Positions 1 to 8,740 are shown, counted from the first letter of the stretch. The stretch: 39,108 bases of DNA from Schlesneria paludicola DSM 18645 (GCA_945862235.1 CAMAYU010000034.1:1-39108); one strand, 5' to 3'. Numbers and translations are program-made. The notes: generated by a model not told the origin, from the sequence alone.

Positions 1-74
1 ATCGATGACTTCGCCACCTTCGACAAAACCTCACCACGATCTCGCTCCTTCAAACTCAATCGCAACTGCGCCAT
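1..74 (-). CDS. Transposase N-terminus (partial, runs off the window)
   Basis: On the minus strand an ATG at 74 opens a frame that runs off the left edge, giving MAQLRLSLKERDRGEVLSKV and a few more residues. A GGGGGA ribosome site lies just upstream (about 77-83). The LSLKERDR...VLSKVA pattern resembles the N-terminus of helix-turn-helix transposases filed under ISNCY, in which such a segment precedes the DNA-binding helices. The repeated ends next to it (98-142) support an insertion sequence. Only 24 codons are visible, so the family is a recognition-based inference and a regulator with a similar start cannot be excluded. Confidence 0.45.
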   Translation of the reverse strand, partial: MAQLRLSLKERDRGEVLSKVAKSS

Positions 75-95
75 CTGTCCCCCAGAAACGTCACC

Positions 96-150
96 AATGT
101 GACATTTCTAAGTTGGACAACATGTGACATTTCTAAATTGGTACGACAGT
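96..150. mobile_element. Insertion sequence terminus with repeated end motif
   Basis: The motif GTGACATTTCTAA followed by a TTGG-type tail occurs twice in direct orientation (about 98-116 and 124-142), directly upstream of the partial transposase. Repeated short motifs at an element end usually act as transposase-binding sites. The outer border is uncertain; it probably lies near 150, where the repeated sequence stops. The other end is outside the window, so target duplication and family cannot be tested here. Confidence 0.5.
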
Positions 151-539
151 GCCCGGTCAGGTCTTGGTTGTGGGGTTGATGGTGGGTGGCCGGGATTGGG
201 TTGTCGCGAAGATACGGCCACGCAAAGCCGAGACCTTGCTCACGCGGCGGGGTGGTGGTGGCAATCTCTTCCGGTCAGTCAAGCCGAACGGATTGCTCCG
301 TGAACGTTGACGTGCGCAGACTCAACCGGCGTGCCTGTCGCGACGACCTGTGAATTACTTTTCACCGGTGATGCGAACTGTCGTCGATGCTCTTCCTTGA
401 TGTCTGGCGCGGTGCAGAACAGGGGTGACGAGTTCACTCTCCCTCTCATCCGCCCCTTGAATGTCGGCCATTCTTGCCGACACGAAGCCAGTCTCAGTCA
501 TCCTCAACCAAGTCTCGCAGCATCGCAGGAGAGCGCCGC
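151..539. other. Intergenic stretch with one dispersed repeat
   Basis: No convincing gene was found between the insertion sequence end and the first chromosomal gene. Short open frames here lack ribosome sites and recognisable motifs. Positions 198-230 carry GGGTTGTCGCGAAGATACGG and the following CCACGCAAAGCCG, which recurs in inverse orientation at 32828-32859 with one mismatch. Confidence 0.5.
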
Positions 540-1484
540 ATGAAGTTCTTGTACCGTCGTCTGGCGGCGCTCAATCCCGAACAGCAAGCCAACAGTTCGG
601 CGGTCGCCATTGCGGTGACAGCACTTCTGTTTCTCCAACTGGAAAGTCCACCTCGACCGGCTGGAGCCGATTCCTTCCGTGCGGCCAAAGCAGCCCCGGT
701 TGTGATCGCGATCCGCAATGTCGCCCCCGCAGCGGCAGACGAGCAACTGACACCAGAACAACTCGTCCAGAAGACTCTGCAACGGAAGATGGATCACCTC
801 AACAAGGGGATTGCGTTCCTCGCGACAACTCCGGACTACACGGCGCAATTCAGCAGGCAGGAAGTCGTGGACGGGGTGTTACTCGAAGAACAAACGACTT
901 CGATGAAGCTGTCTCACAAACCCTTCAGCGTCTATATGAAATGGCAGGACTTCGACACCGGGCGCGAGGTCATCTATGGCGAGGAACTCAACGACGGCAA
1001 ACTGCTCATCCATCCGGGCGGTTGGAAAGCCCGGCTCCCACCGATCTCGATGGAACCGGACAGTTCGTTGGCGAAGGCGGAATCGCGTCATCCGATCACC
1101 CAGATTGGGTTGGCCAACTTGGCCAAGACGATTCTCAGCAGCCATCAACGTGATCTCGAACGGCAGGCCATCGTGAAGTGCGACCAAGCCGACAACCAGT
1201 TGATCGCGGGACGCGATTGTCTGTGCTTCGTCACCGAGTTTCGCGACGCCAAATCGTCACCCGAGTACCGCAAGTCGGTCGTCATGATCGACAAGGAATG
1301 GAACGTGCCACTGTTCATCAAGAACTTCGCGTGGCCGACGGATGCCGTGACCGCTGTCGGTGAAGAACTCGACACCGCGACCCTCATCGAACAGTACACG
1401 TATGCGGACGTGAAGTTCCGCGCCAATCTGACGGCCTTCGATTTCGATCGAACCAATGAGGATTACAGCTTCAAACGCCAGTAG
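540..1484 (+). CDS. DUF1571-like exported or anchored protein
   Basis: The 314-residue product starts at the ATG at 540, chosen because AGGAGA (527-532) lies seven bases upstream; a longer frame from 474 has no such site. Residues about 19-35 form a hydrophobic segment that could be a signal anchor. The rest is soluble and reads like the DUF1571 family of planctomycetes, with PDYTAQFSRQE, KPFSVYMKWQ and GREVIYGEELNDGKLLIHPG. That family has no established function. The protein presumably acts outside the cytoplasm. A perfect 19-bp inverted repeat follows the stop. The family call is from memory of the motif pattern; the reading frame itself is well supported. Confidence 0.7.
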   Translation: MKFLYRRLAALNPEQQANSSAVAIAVTALLFLQLESPPRPAGADSFRAAKAAPVVIAIRNVAPAAADEQLTPEQLVQKTLQRKMDHLNKGIAFLATTPDYTAQFSRQEVVDGVLLEEQTTSMKLSHKPFSVYMKWQDFDTGREVIYGEELNDGKLLIHPGGWKARLPPISMEPDSSLAKAESRHPITQIGLANLAKTILSSHQRDLERQAIVKCDQADNQLIAGRDCLCFVTEFRDAKSSPEYRKSVVMIDKEWNVPLFIKNFAWPTDAVTAVGEELDTATLIEQYTYADVKFRANLTAFDFDRTNEDYSFKRQ

Positions 1485-1508
1485 TTTTTCGTCGGTCTGC
1501 CGGGAGTG

Positions 1509-1548
1509 AACACCACGAGCCGAACGCTTGCGTTCGGCTCGTGGTGTT
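1509..1548. terminator. Perfect 19-bp inverted repeat, possible terminator
   Basis: The arms 1509-1527 and 1530-1548 are exactly complementary (AACACCACGAGCCGAACGC and its reverse complement) with only two bases between them. It lies 25 bases after the stop of the DUF1571-like gene. No clear T-tract follows, so it may be a factor-dependent terminator, an mRNA-protecting hairpin or simply a repeat. Confidence 0.45.
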
Positions 1549-1660
1549 TATGGAGGAAACTACGCGGCGATCAAAATGCGGAGTACAGAACCCGCTCAAC
1601 CGGTTGCTTGGCGCGTGCGAATCGTCGGCCTATCGTCTGGGCTCCTGGTGCCAGAGGCAC

Positions 1661-1719
1661 ACCAACCCGAAGCGTGAGCGAGGAGTCAACTCAGTTCCTC
1701 GCTTACGCTTCGGGTTGGT
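1661..1719. repeat. Palindromic repeat, ACCAACCCGAAGCGTGAGCG type
   Basis: The left arm 1661-1684 (ACCAACCCGAAGCGTGAGCG plus AGGA) pairs with 1696-1719 with one mismatch over 24 bases. This is the first of the window's dispersed palindromes; related copies lie at 2978-3046, 13687-13767, 14811-14888, 22291-22359, 27547-27632 and 35582-35691. Confidence 0.9.
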
Positions 1720-1781
1720 ATCGGCCGCTTCGGCCGCGTGGACAATCTCTCTGTTGCGTCTCCTTGTGAATCGAGTGCCTC

Positions 1782-2948
1782 ATGCGTGTTCGCGTTGTGG
1801 TTTGGATGGCGTTGGTTGCTGCGGGACTGGCCTTTGTTACTGACTGCTCGGCAGCCGATCCGGTCGCTCCGAAGTCGTTCCGAGTCTACTTCGGAACGTA
1901 CACCGGTCCACTGAGCAAGGGGATCTATCACTCGACGCTCGACCTCGCCTCGGGACAGCTCTCGCCACCGCAGTTGTCGGCTGAGATCAAGAGTCCGTCG
2001 TTCGTCGGAATTCATCCGAGCCGCAAGTTTTTGTATGCGGTCAGTGAGATTTCGGACTTTCAGGGGAAGCCGCTCGGTGGCGTCAGTGCCTTCGCGATCG
2101 ATGCCGCTTCCGGCAAGTTGACGCTGCTGAACCAGCAGTCGTCCGAGGGAGCCGGGCCGTGCCATTTAGTGGTTGATGCGGCGGGCAAGAACGTGCTGGT
2201 CGCGAACTATGGCGGAGGCAGTGTGGCGTCGCTGCCGATTGACGCGACGGGCAAGCTGTTGGCGGCGAGTGCTTCGATCCAGCATGTCGGGGCGAGCATC
2301 GACAAGGGGCGACAGGAGAAGCCGCACGCCCATTCGATCAACCTCGATGCGGCCAACCGCTTCGCGTTCGCGGCCGATCTGGGCCTCGACAAAGTGCTGA
2401 TCTACAAGTTCGATCCGAACAAAGGGTCGCTCGTGGCCAACGATCCTCCGGCGGGAGTCGTTTCCCCCGGCAGCGGTCCACGCCACTTTGCCTTTCATCC
2501 GTCGGGGCGCTTCGCGTTCGTCAACAACGAGATGACATCGGCCGTCACGGCGTTTCGTTATGACGGCGGCAAAGGCTCGCTGACGGAAGTCCACACGCTC
2601 TCAACGTTGCCTGAACCCGTGAAGGGGAACTCGACCGCCGAGACGGTCGTGCATCCTGCGGGGAAGTTTGTCTACGTCTCGAATCGCGGCCACGACAGCA
2701 TCGCGATCTTTTCGTTCGACGAAGCTTCCGGAAAGTTGACCGCTGCCGGGCATTGTCCGACGGGCGGCAAGACGCCCCGCAACTTCAACATTGATCCGAC
2801 AGGGCAATTCCTGCTGGCAGCCAACCAGGACACGAACGATGTCTTCACGTTCCGCATCGACGGAGCGACCGGCCAATTGACGGCCGTCGGAACGAAGATC
2901 GAAGTTGGTAGCCCGGTCTGTGTGCGGTTCGTTTCGATCGAGCAGTAA
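1782..2948 (+). CDS. Exported lactonase-family beta-propeller (6-phosphogluconolactonase-like)
   Basis: The product has 388 residues. A signal peptide covers about residues 1-24 (hydrophobic core VVVWMALVAAGLAFV, likely cleavage after CSA). The mature part is a seven-bladed propeller of the Pgl/YbhE lactonase family, with blade repeats such as YFGTYTGPLSKGIY, HPSRKFLYAVSE, GPCHLVVDAAGKNVLVANY, KPHAHSINLD, GPRHFAFHPSGRFAFVNNE and TPRNFNIDPTGQFLLAANQ. Cytoplasmic members hydrolyse 6-phosphogluconolactone. Secreted planctomycete relatives are abundant and their substrates are unknown, so the pentose-phosphate role should not be assumed. Length is normal for the family. The gene stands alone between two palindromic repeats. 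Confidence 0.85.
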   Translation: MRVRVVVWMALVAAGLAFVTDCSAADPVAPKSFRVYFGTYTGPLSKGIYHSTLDLASGQLSPPQLSAEIKSPSFVGIHPSRKFLYAVSEISDFQGKPLGGVSAFAIDAASGKLTLLNQQSSEGAGPCHLVVDAAGKNVLVANYGGGSVASLPIDATGKLLAASASIQHVGASIDKGRQEKPHAHSINLDAANRFAFAADLGLDKVLIYKFDPNKGSLVANDPPAGVVSPGSGPRHFAFHPSGRFAFVNNEMTSAVTAFRYDGGKGSLTEVHTLSTLPEPVKGNSTAETVVHPAGKFVYVSNRGHDSIAIFSFDEASGKLTAAGHCPTGGKTPRNFNIDPTGQFLLAANQDTNDVFTFRIDGATGQLTAVGTKIEVGSPVCVRFVSIEQ

Positions 2949-2977
2949 GGCGAACGGCAAGAAATGATTTACACGAA

Positions 2978-3066
2978 CACACCAACCCGAAGTGTGAACG
3001 AGGTCGTCGATCGACTTCGCCCTCGTTCACACTTCGGGTAGGTGTGGGTCAGACAAGTCTTGCCGG
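2978..3066. repeat. Palindromic repeat with conserved GGTCAGAC flank
   Basis: The arms 2978-3003 and 3021-3046 (CACACCAACCCGAAGTGTGA type) match with one mismatch over 26 bases. The flank 3047-3066 (GGTCAGACAAGTCTTGCCGG) is also shared, inverted, with the copy at 22291-22359, so the repeat unit is longer than its hairpin. It lies between the convergent lactonase and helicase genes and could serve as a bidirectional transcription end. Confidence 0.85.
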
Positions 3067-3111
3067 CCGCCCAAATGTCACACAGATGGCGTTGCGGCAA
3101 ACAACAGCCGT

Positions 3112-4905
3112 TCACTCCGGCCGGGCACCTCGGCGCGGCGGCCCGTCTTCGCGGTTCGACTGGAAGTTGCGGCGAGGTGGCAGGCCGGGCATGGCTTGCA
3201 CGCGGCGACCGCGCAGTCGAACGCCTTGCACTGCTGCCAGAATCTCTTCCGCGTTTTCGGCGGCGACCTGGACGTAGCTGACCGTGGCGAGAATTTGAAT
3301 TGCGCCGATGACCGTTCGCGGCACACCCGCTTCGTTCGCGATGCAGCCCACGAAGTCACCCGGCGCGATGCCCGAGTTCTCACCCACGTTGAACTTCAAC
3401 CAGACTCCCGACTCATCAATCCGTGGAGCCGCGCCACTGGCGGGACCGGGACGACGATCATCATCGCGCGGTCGTCCTGCGGGACGAGGCCGGTCATCAA
3501 ACTCACGGCCTCCCTCGCGCGGGCCGCGTGGTGGGCGATCTTCAAACAGGCGCGGTGGTGGCCGACGCTGTTGCTGGCGCGGATCGTCTTCCATGATTCG
3601 TTCGGGGGCACGACCGCTCTCACCCGCCAGCAAATGCATCAGTGCCGAGACGATCTCACCGGGAGCGTGTCCCGCTTCGATCAAGTCTTCGAGCAGCTTG
3701 TCTTGAGCCTTGAACTCACCCGCTTGAATCGTGTTGTGCAGCGACTCAACCAACCGGCTGGCGTGCTTCTGTTCGAGTTCTTCCAAGCGCGGGACCGACA
3801 GCCGGGGAATCTTTGCCTTGGTGAAACGGATGATCTGCTGCAGGCGACCGAACTCGCGACCGCTGACCAAACTGATCGCCTTCCCACTCTTGCCCGCTCG
3901 TCCCGTGCGGCCGATGCGATGCACGTAATCTTCCGCATCGTGAGGCAGCTCGTAATTGAAGACGATCTCCAAGTCATCGACATCCAGCCCGCGAGCTGCG
4001 ACATCGGTGGCGACGAGCAATTCGATCTTCCGTTCGCGAAACCGCTTCATCGTTCGTTCACGCATCGGCTGAGTCATATCGCCGTGCAGCTTGTCGGCGG
4101 CATAACCACGCGCCATGAGAGCCTCGGTCAGAGTATCGACCTGAATCTTGGTGAACCCGAAGATCAGTCCGTAGCGAACATCGTGCAAGTCGATCAAGCG
4201 ACACAAGACTTCCGTCTTCGAGCGGTAATCGACTTCCACGTAGGACTGTTCGATCGAAGGGATCGTCAGTGAGGTCGCTTCGATTTTGACGAGGACGGGA
4301 TCCTTTGTGAACTTGTCGATGATCTTCCGGATCGGCGGCGGCACGGTGGCCGAAAACAACACGATCTGCCGTTCCTTCGGGATCGATTCGAGGATCTTCT
4401 CGATGTCCTCGCGGAAACCCATGTCGAGCATCCGGTCGGCTTCGTCGAGCACGACCATCTTCACGCCATCCAGCTTGAGCGTTCCCTGACCGATGTGATC
4501 GATCAAACGACCGGGCGTTCCGATCACGATCTGCGGGCCTGCCTTCAAGCCGCGGAACTGGTGGTCGTAACTCTGGCCTCCAAAAATCGGCAGCTCGCGG
4601 ACGCCCTTTTTGAAGGCGGCCAACTTTGCAATTTCTTCAGCCACCTGCGACGCCAATTCGCGCGTCGGGCAGAGCATCAGCACTTGCACGGCGCGATTGG
4701 TCGCATCGACCAGCTCGACGGCCGGGATGCCGAACGCAGCGGTCTTGCCCGACCCCGTTTGCGACTGCCCGATCACATCGTGTCCGGCGAGCAACGTCGG
4801 AATGGCTTCGGCTTGAATGGGTGATGCCTGCTCGAAGCCCATCTTCTCGACGGCTTTGAGAACTTCAGGAGACAGGCCCAGATCGGAAAAAAGTTTTTGT
4901 GTCAT
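3112..4905 (-). CDS. DEAD-box ATP-dependent RNA helicase with DbpA-like RNA-binding tail
   Basis: The 597-residue protein carries the full helicase core: Q motif around Q31, GSGKT (51-55), PTRELA (80-85), TPGR (130-133), DEAD (154-157), SAT (185-187), ARGLDV (304-309) and HRIGRTGR (329-336). An Arg/Pro/Asp-rich linker (about 440-500) leads to a C-terminal fold (about 505-580: VWLKFNVGENSGIAPGDFVG ... QVAAENAEEILAAV) resembling the DbpA RNA-recognition domain of DeaD/CsdA-type helicases. These enzymes unwind short RNA duplexes in ribosome assembly, mRNA decay and cold adaptation. The ATG at 4905 precedes the Q motif at normal spacing, though no strong ribosome site is visible. Transcription converges on the lactonase gene. 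Confidence 0.95.
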   Translation of the reverse strand: MTQKLFSDLGLSPEVLKAVEKMGFEQASPIQAEAIPTLLAGHDVIGQSQTGSGKTAAFGIPAVELVDATNRAVQVLMLCPTRELASQVAEEIAKLAAFKKGVRELPIFGGQSYDHQFRGLKAGPQIVIGTPGRLIDHIGQGTLKLDGVKMVVLDEADRMLDMGFREDIEKILESIPKERQIVLFSATVPPPIRKIIDKFTKDPVLVKIEATSLTIPSIEQSYVEVDYRSKTEVLCRLIDLHDVRYGLIFGFTKIQVDTLTEALMARGYAADKLHGDMTQPMRERTMKRFRERKIELLVATDVAARGLDVDDLEIVFNYELPHDAEDYVHRIGRTGRAGKSGKAISLVSGREFGRLQQIIRFTKAKIPRLSVPRLEELEQKHASRLVESLHNTIQAGEFKAQDKLLEDLIEAGHAPGEIVSALMHLLAGESGRAPERIMEDDPRQQQRRPPPRLFEDRPPRGPREGGREFDDRPRPAGRPRDDDRRPGPASGAAPRIDESGVWLKFNVGENSGIAPGDFVGCIANEAGVPRTVIGAIQILATVSYVQVAAENAEEILAAVQGVRLRGRRVQAMPGLPPRRNFQSNREDGPPRRGARPE

Positions 4906-5063
4906 GCCGTGACTTTACCGGCATTGCCCGCGCCGTCCCAGCACACAAGTCTGATTCGTGCTAGGAATCTTGCTAGGCGAACGCGTTCTGGTCGCGTTGT
5001 GCCGGTCGGGAGGCATCGGCGCTTGAACCGTAAAGTGGAGTGAACACTGCCATTCCAGCAAGC

Positions 5064-5600
5064 TCACCCAATCGGCGCAGATATTTCCAGCAGATCGACC
5101 GCCGGCTGCCGGTTGCAAAAGATTGTTGCCATGCGGCCATAGGTCACACCGCCAGCCGGCATTCTCAGGTGAGCGGCCAGTCGCGGCCCAGCCTCAATTT
5201 CGAGAATGGCCCCGAGATCGATGTGCCTCAGCACGTTGTGATTGATGAGGATTCTGCCGAGCGGAATCTGCCCGGCGAGAATCTCCCGCCGGACATCTTC
5301 GGTGACGTAGCTCAGGTTGAACCGCACGATCCCGTACTGGATGACTCGATCCGTGCCGTGCTTGAGCAGCAGAATCTCCCTCGCGTAGAGGAGGCCGTCC
5401 AATTTCTGAGCGACCACACGGACATCGACCGAGCAGCCGTGATGCGTCTCCATCGCCACGGTCATGTGGTGATCGTGAACGAGCAGCGTCTTGTACGACT
5501 CGGGCGTGAGTGCCGACGGAATGTGTTCCGCCTTCCGAAACAGCGGTTCAGCCGCAGGAAACAGATTCGTCAGGGAACGGAGTTCATCGAGTGGGTTCAT
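5064..5600 (-). CDS. Chorismate-lyase-fold (UbiC-like) protein
   Basis: The 178-residue product starts at the ATG at 5600 ([10 protein letters not shown]); a TTG twelve bases upstream is the alternative. The pattern resembles the chorismate pyruvate-lyase / UTRA fold: [17 protein letters not shown] near the start, AREILLL and [13 protein letters not shown] in the middle, then [12 protein letters not shown] and a final [20 protein letters not shown]. UbiC-type enzymes split chorismate into 4-hydroxybenzoate and pyruvate; other members make 3-hydroxybenzoate or only bind ligands. The gene lies 63 bp downstream of the radical SAM gene on the same strand, so the two are probably co-transcribed. 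The fold assignment is by eye and the substrate is unknown. Confidence 0.55.
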   Translation of the reverse strand: MNPLDELRSLTNLFPAAEPLFRKAEHIPSALTPESYKTLLVHDHHMTVAMETHHGCSVDVRVVAQKLDGLLYAREILLLKHGTDRVIQYGIVRFNLSYVTEDVRREILAGQIPLGRILINHNVLRHIDLGAILEIEAGPRLAAHLRMPAGGVTYGRMATIFCNRQPAVDLLEISAPIG

Positions 5601-5663
5601 CGAAGCTCTCAAAGTGCGCGGCGGGTGAACGACAAAGCAGATCGTCAGTCATGCGATCACAGG

Positions 5664-6974
5664 TCAGGTGTACCGCACTTCGCGATGTTGTTCCTCAAAA
5701 TACTCGGGCAGTAAGGTGTCGGCTTGGAGGAGCCCCTTGCGGGTGAGTGTGATGTCGTTGCCGGACACGCTCAAGTAACCCTTGGCCTGTTGGGCCGAAA
5801 GCGGTTTAGCGAACTCGTCGAGGATGTTCACGCCGAACTTGCGGCGGAACGGTTCGGCCGAGACGTGCCCTTCTTTCATTTGCAGGATCAGTTCGCGAAT
5901 CAGCTTCTGATGGTCGGTCGGTCGCAGGGCGCGGTTGATCGGCAGCGAACCGGCTTCGACTGTGGTGAGGTACTCCTCAAGCTGGTCGAGGTTTTGATAG
6001 TGGACTCCTTGGAAGTGGCCGAAGCTCGACACGCCCGCTGCGATCAGATCACATCCGCGCCAAACGTTGTCTCGGTAGACGAAGTGGTCGGTCGCGGGAT
6101 TCTTCACCAGTTCGTTGCCACTCGACACCTGATAGCCGTCGGTCGCGAGCGTGTTCATCGCCTCATCGACCCAGCGTCGCTTGGTCTCCCAATTCGCGAC
6201 GGGCGAGACGATGCCCAGCTCTTTCATCTCCTTCGAGATCAGCGTGTTGAAGGGCAACTCCATCTGATAGATCGTGATGTTGTCGGGCTGCAGCTTTCGA
6301 GCCTCTTCGAGGCACTTCGTCCAGTTTTCATCGGTCTCGCCGACCATTCCTGCGATGAGGTCGATGTTGACCTGTGGGAAACCGGCCTGCTGAATCCAGT
6401 CGTAAGCTTTGAAGATTTCGGGCGACAGATGGGCACGCCCGTTCTCTTCGAGAATCGCGTCGTTGAAGTTCTCGACGCCGAGCGAGATGCGCGTCACGCC
6501 GATGTCTTTCAGCGTCTGCACCTTCTCCTGACTGAGCGTCCCCGGCTCGCACTCGAACGTCACCTCATCGGCATGGTCCCACGAGACCGATCGCGACAAC
6601 TCGTCCCTCAAAAACCGAAGCTGCTTGGAACTGAGGTACGACGGCGTGCCACCTCCAAAATAGACGAACTTCAGTTCGCGACCGTTCACACCCCGCTCGC
6701 GGCTGACGATCTCGACCTCCTTCGCGAGTGCTTCGGCATACCGCGCGATGGCGTTCGCGTTCTGGTTCGTATAGACGCGGAAGTAACAAAACTTGCACCG
6801 CTTCCGACAGAAGGGAATGTGCAGGTACAGGCCCATCGGCACGGACCGGTCCGGCTCGGCTGCGAGTGCTGTCCGAATCTCGGGCACATTCTCGCGCGTC
6901 CACAACGAGAACGGCGGATAGTTCGAGATGAAGTAGCTGCCGACTTCAGTCGTGGCGGCGATTTCGAGGGTCAT
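5664..6974 (-). CDS. HemN-like radical SAM enzyme (coproporphyrinogen III oxidase family)
   Basis: The 436-residue protein has the radical SAM cluster motif as C56-x3-C60-x2-C63 ([14 protein letters not shown]), then FGGGTP near residue 111, a conserved CEPGTL, and GVENFND and [10 protein letters not shown] in the barrel. The C-terminal part has the HemN-type lid. The sequence after the third cysteine is YF; the extra cysteine of true HemN (CxxxCxxCxC) is absent, so the protein is not classical oxygen-independent coproporphyrinogen oxidase and may be closer to HemW-type or to special-purpose members. It uses S-adenosylmethionine and a 4Fe-4S cluster. The UbiC-like gene follows on the same strand. 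Repeats of the CACGAATCTCACGAAT type lie upstream. Confidence 0.85.
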   Translation of the reverse strand: MTLEIAATTEVGSYFISNYPPFSLWTRENVPEIRTALAAEPDRSVPMGLYLHIPFCRKRCKFCYFRVYTNQNANAIARYAEALAKEVEIVSRERGVNGRELKFVYFGGGTPSYLSSKQLRFLRDELSRSVSWDHADEVTFECEPGTLSQEKVQTLKDIGVTRISLGVENFNDAILEENGRAHLSPEIFKAYDWIQQAGFPQVNIDLIAGMVGETDENWTKCLEEARKLQPDNITIYQMELPFNTLISKEMKELGIVSPVANWETKRRWVDEAMNTLATDGYQVSSGNELVKNPATDHFVYRDNVWRGCDLIAAGVSSFGHFQGVHYQNLDQLEEYLTTVEAGSLPINRALRPTDHQKLIRELILQMKEGHVSAEPFRRKFGVNILDEFAKPLSAQQAKGYLSVSGNDITLTRKGLLQADTLLPEYFEEQHREVRYT

Positions 6975-7002
6975 CAGTCAGCTCCAAGTCAGAAGAGGGT
7001 GA

Positions 7003-7206
7003 ACCACGAAACACACGAAAGGCACGAAACGGAAAGAGGAAGGCGGAAGAGTTTTTAACCACGAATCTCACGAATAACACGAATCTGAAAGGCAAAAAGC
7101 GAAGATCAAAAGAAAGAGGCTTGGCGATGTGGCACAGGTTCGACAGGTCATAGTTCCCCGCAATCTCTTCTCGTTCTGATTCGTGTTACGCGTGAGATTC
7201 GTGGTT
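7003..7206. repeat. Inverted repeat of the CCACGAATCTCACGAAT type
   Basis: The arms 7057-7085 and 7178-7206 (AACCACGAATCTCACGAATA type) match at 27 of 29 positions over a 92-base spacer. A degenerate third copy lies at 7003-7029. The same words recur at about 8483-8508 and 8694-8728, so they form a second repeat family, distinct from the ACCAACCCGAAG palindromes. Confidence 0.8.
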
Positions 7207-7250
7207 CAACGGCCTGTGCCTTACTTTCGCGTATTTCGTAGTTCAACCTC

Positions 7251-8441
7251 TTACTTCTTCCCAAAGCAAAACACCTTGCCGTCGCGGCTTTCGCTGCCGA
7301 TGACGAGGACTCCTTCGCCGACGGCGGGGGCGGCGGAGATTGGTTTTCCAGCGTTGTGCTTCCAGCGCTCTTTGCCGTCGGTCAGGCCGAGTTCATAGAG
7401 GTTGCCATCGTTGGAGCCGATGAAGACTCGATCGCCGACGACGACTGGTGAGCTATCAACTTTGGCACGCGTGGCGAACGTCCACGCCTTCTTGCCTGTT
7501 TCGCGGTTGATCGCGTGGACCAGCTTGTCGCGACCGCCGACGACCACGAGCGTGTCGGTCACAGCGGCCGACGAGTGGAACGGGAACTCACCGTTGCCTG
7601 AGGCATACCGCCACGCGACCTCTTTCTTCTTCCAATCGACCGCCAAAACTTCGCTGCCGTAGGTACCGACGTAGAGGATGTCGCCGACGATGGCGGGGGA
7701 AGCGATCAGATAGGTCTCCAGCGGGAGTTCGATCTTTTGCTGACCCGTCTTGATGTCGATGCCGCGCAGGTGCTCGTCGCAGCCGGCGATGAAGGCGATC
7801 CCCTCGACCACGGCCGGGGCACAATGGACGTAGCCCTGCGTCTCAAACTTCCACTGGAACTTGCCCGCTTCGTCGAGGCAATGCAGGCTGTTGTCATATG
7901 ACCCGAAGAGGACTCGTCCATCGACGACCGCTGCCGAACTGTAAATCTCGCCGCCGGTCGTGTACTTCCAGCGGCCCTTGCCCGTCGCGCGATCAATCGC
8001 GTGAAACACGCCCTCTTCGTCGCCAAGATAGATTGCGTCGGCCGTGACCGTCGGCGACGATTTGAAGCCCGGCGCAAACGAGTTCTTCTCAACCTTCTCG
8101 ACGGTCTTGTATGTCCAGACTTTCTCACCGGTCTGCCGCTTCAAACAAACGAGTTCGCCCGACAGACACGGGACGTAAACGTGTTCGCCAACGATGGCCG
8201 CCGTCGCGACGACTTGCTCACCCAGCGTCACTTCCCACAACAGTCCCAGCTTGTCAGGCAACAACGACGTGGAAACGCCCGTCTGTGCCAGATCGTGCCG
8301 GAACGACGACCAGCTTGTGGGCGACAACGGCTTCGAGTCCGCCGCGACACTGATGATCGAACCGACGCACGCGGCAATCACGGCCACGCACCAGACCACT
8401 CGCCCGAAAGACCGCGGAGAACCGCAATGGCTTCGTCGCAT
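7251..8441 (-). CDS. Exported PQQ-type beta-propeller protein
   Basis: The start is placed at the ATG at 8441 because GAGGTG lies six bases upstream and the first residues then form a signal peptide (MRRSHCGSPRSFGRVVWCVA then a hydrophobic core, cleavage near SVAADS). The product has 396 residues. The mature protein is a string of propeller blades of the PQQ/BamB type, seen as GELVCLKRQTGEKVWTY, GVFHAIDRATGKGRWKYTTG, LHCLDEAGKFQWKFETQG, VHAINRETGKKAWTFAT and LYELGLTDGKERWKH. Such proteins are periplasmic scaffolds or quinoprotein relatives. No catalytic dehydrogenase residues are evident, so a structural or binding role is more likely. Confidence 0.85.
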   Translation of the reverse strand: MRRSHCGSPRSFGRVVWCVAVIAACVGSIISVAADSKPLSPTSWSSFRHDLAQTGVSTSLLPDKLGLLWEVTLGEQVVATAAIVGEHVYVPCLSGELVCLKRQTGEKVWTYKTVEKVEKNSFAPGFKSSPTVTADAIYLGDEEGVFHAIDRATGKGRWKYTTGGEIYSSAAVVDGRVLFGSYDNSLHCLDEAGKFQWKFETQGYVHCAPAVVEGIAFIAGCDEHLRGIDIKTGQQKIELPLETYLIASPAIVGDILYVGTYGSEVLAVDWKKKEVAWRYASGNGEFPFHSSAAVTDTLVVVGGRDKLVHAINRETGKKAWTFATRAKVDSSPVVVGDRVFIGSNDGNLYELGLTDGKERWKHNAGKPISAAPAVGEGVLVIGSESRDGKVFCFGKK

Positions 8442-8740
8442 GAAACACCTCGTTGAAAACAGGGGGAGCCAAAATCGGGTTCGACCACGAATCCGCACGA
8501 ATCCGAAAGACGAGAAGAATTGGGAACACTGATCGCCGCTGATCGGATCAGAAATCAGTGCGGATCAGCGAAGATCGGGGTTCCTAATTCTTAGGTTTGT
8601 TGGATTGATAGTGTCGTGACTCGACGACCCTCAACAGGCTCCAACCGAACCGTATTTATTCCTGCTTCTCTTCCTGCTTCTCTTCCTGCTTCATTCGTGT
8701 GGATTCGTGAGATTCGTGGTTCCAACTCTTCTGCCGTTCC
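8442..8740. repeat. Gap with CACGAATC repeats and a 12-bp tandem repeat
   Basis: No gene is supported. The words CCACGAATCCGCACGAATCC (about 8485-8504) and GTGTGGATTCGTGAGATTCG (about 8697-8716) form a loose inverted pair of the second repeat family. Positions 8661-8692 hold a 12-bp unit CCTGCTTCTCTT repeated about 2.7 times. Confidence 0.7.

Noticed and set aside
307-1176. Several overlapping open frames on both strands around the first gene
   Set aside because: They are Arg/Ser/Pro-rich shadows of the DUF1571-like gene, lack ribosome sites and show no family motif.
3196-4272. Long plus-strand open frame of 358 codons opposite the helicase gene
   Set aside because: The opposite strand encodes a complete DEAD-box helicase with all motifs; the frame is a GC-rich shadow.
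5724-7058. Plus-strand frame of 444 codons opposite the radical SAM gene
   Set aside because: It mirrors the radical SAM gene, is rich in charged residues and matches no family.
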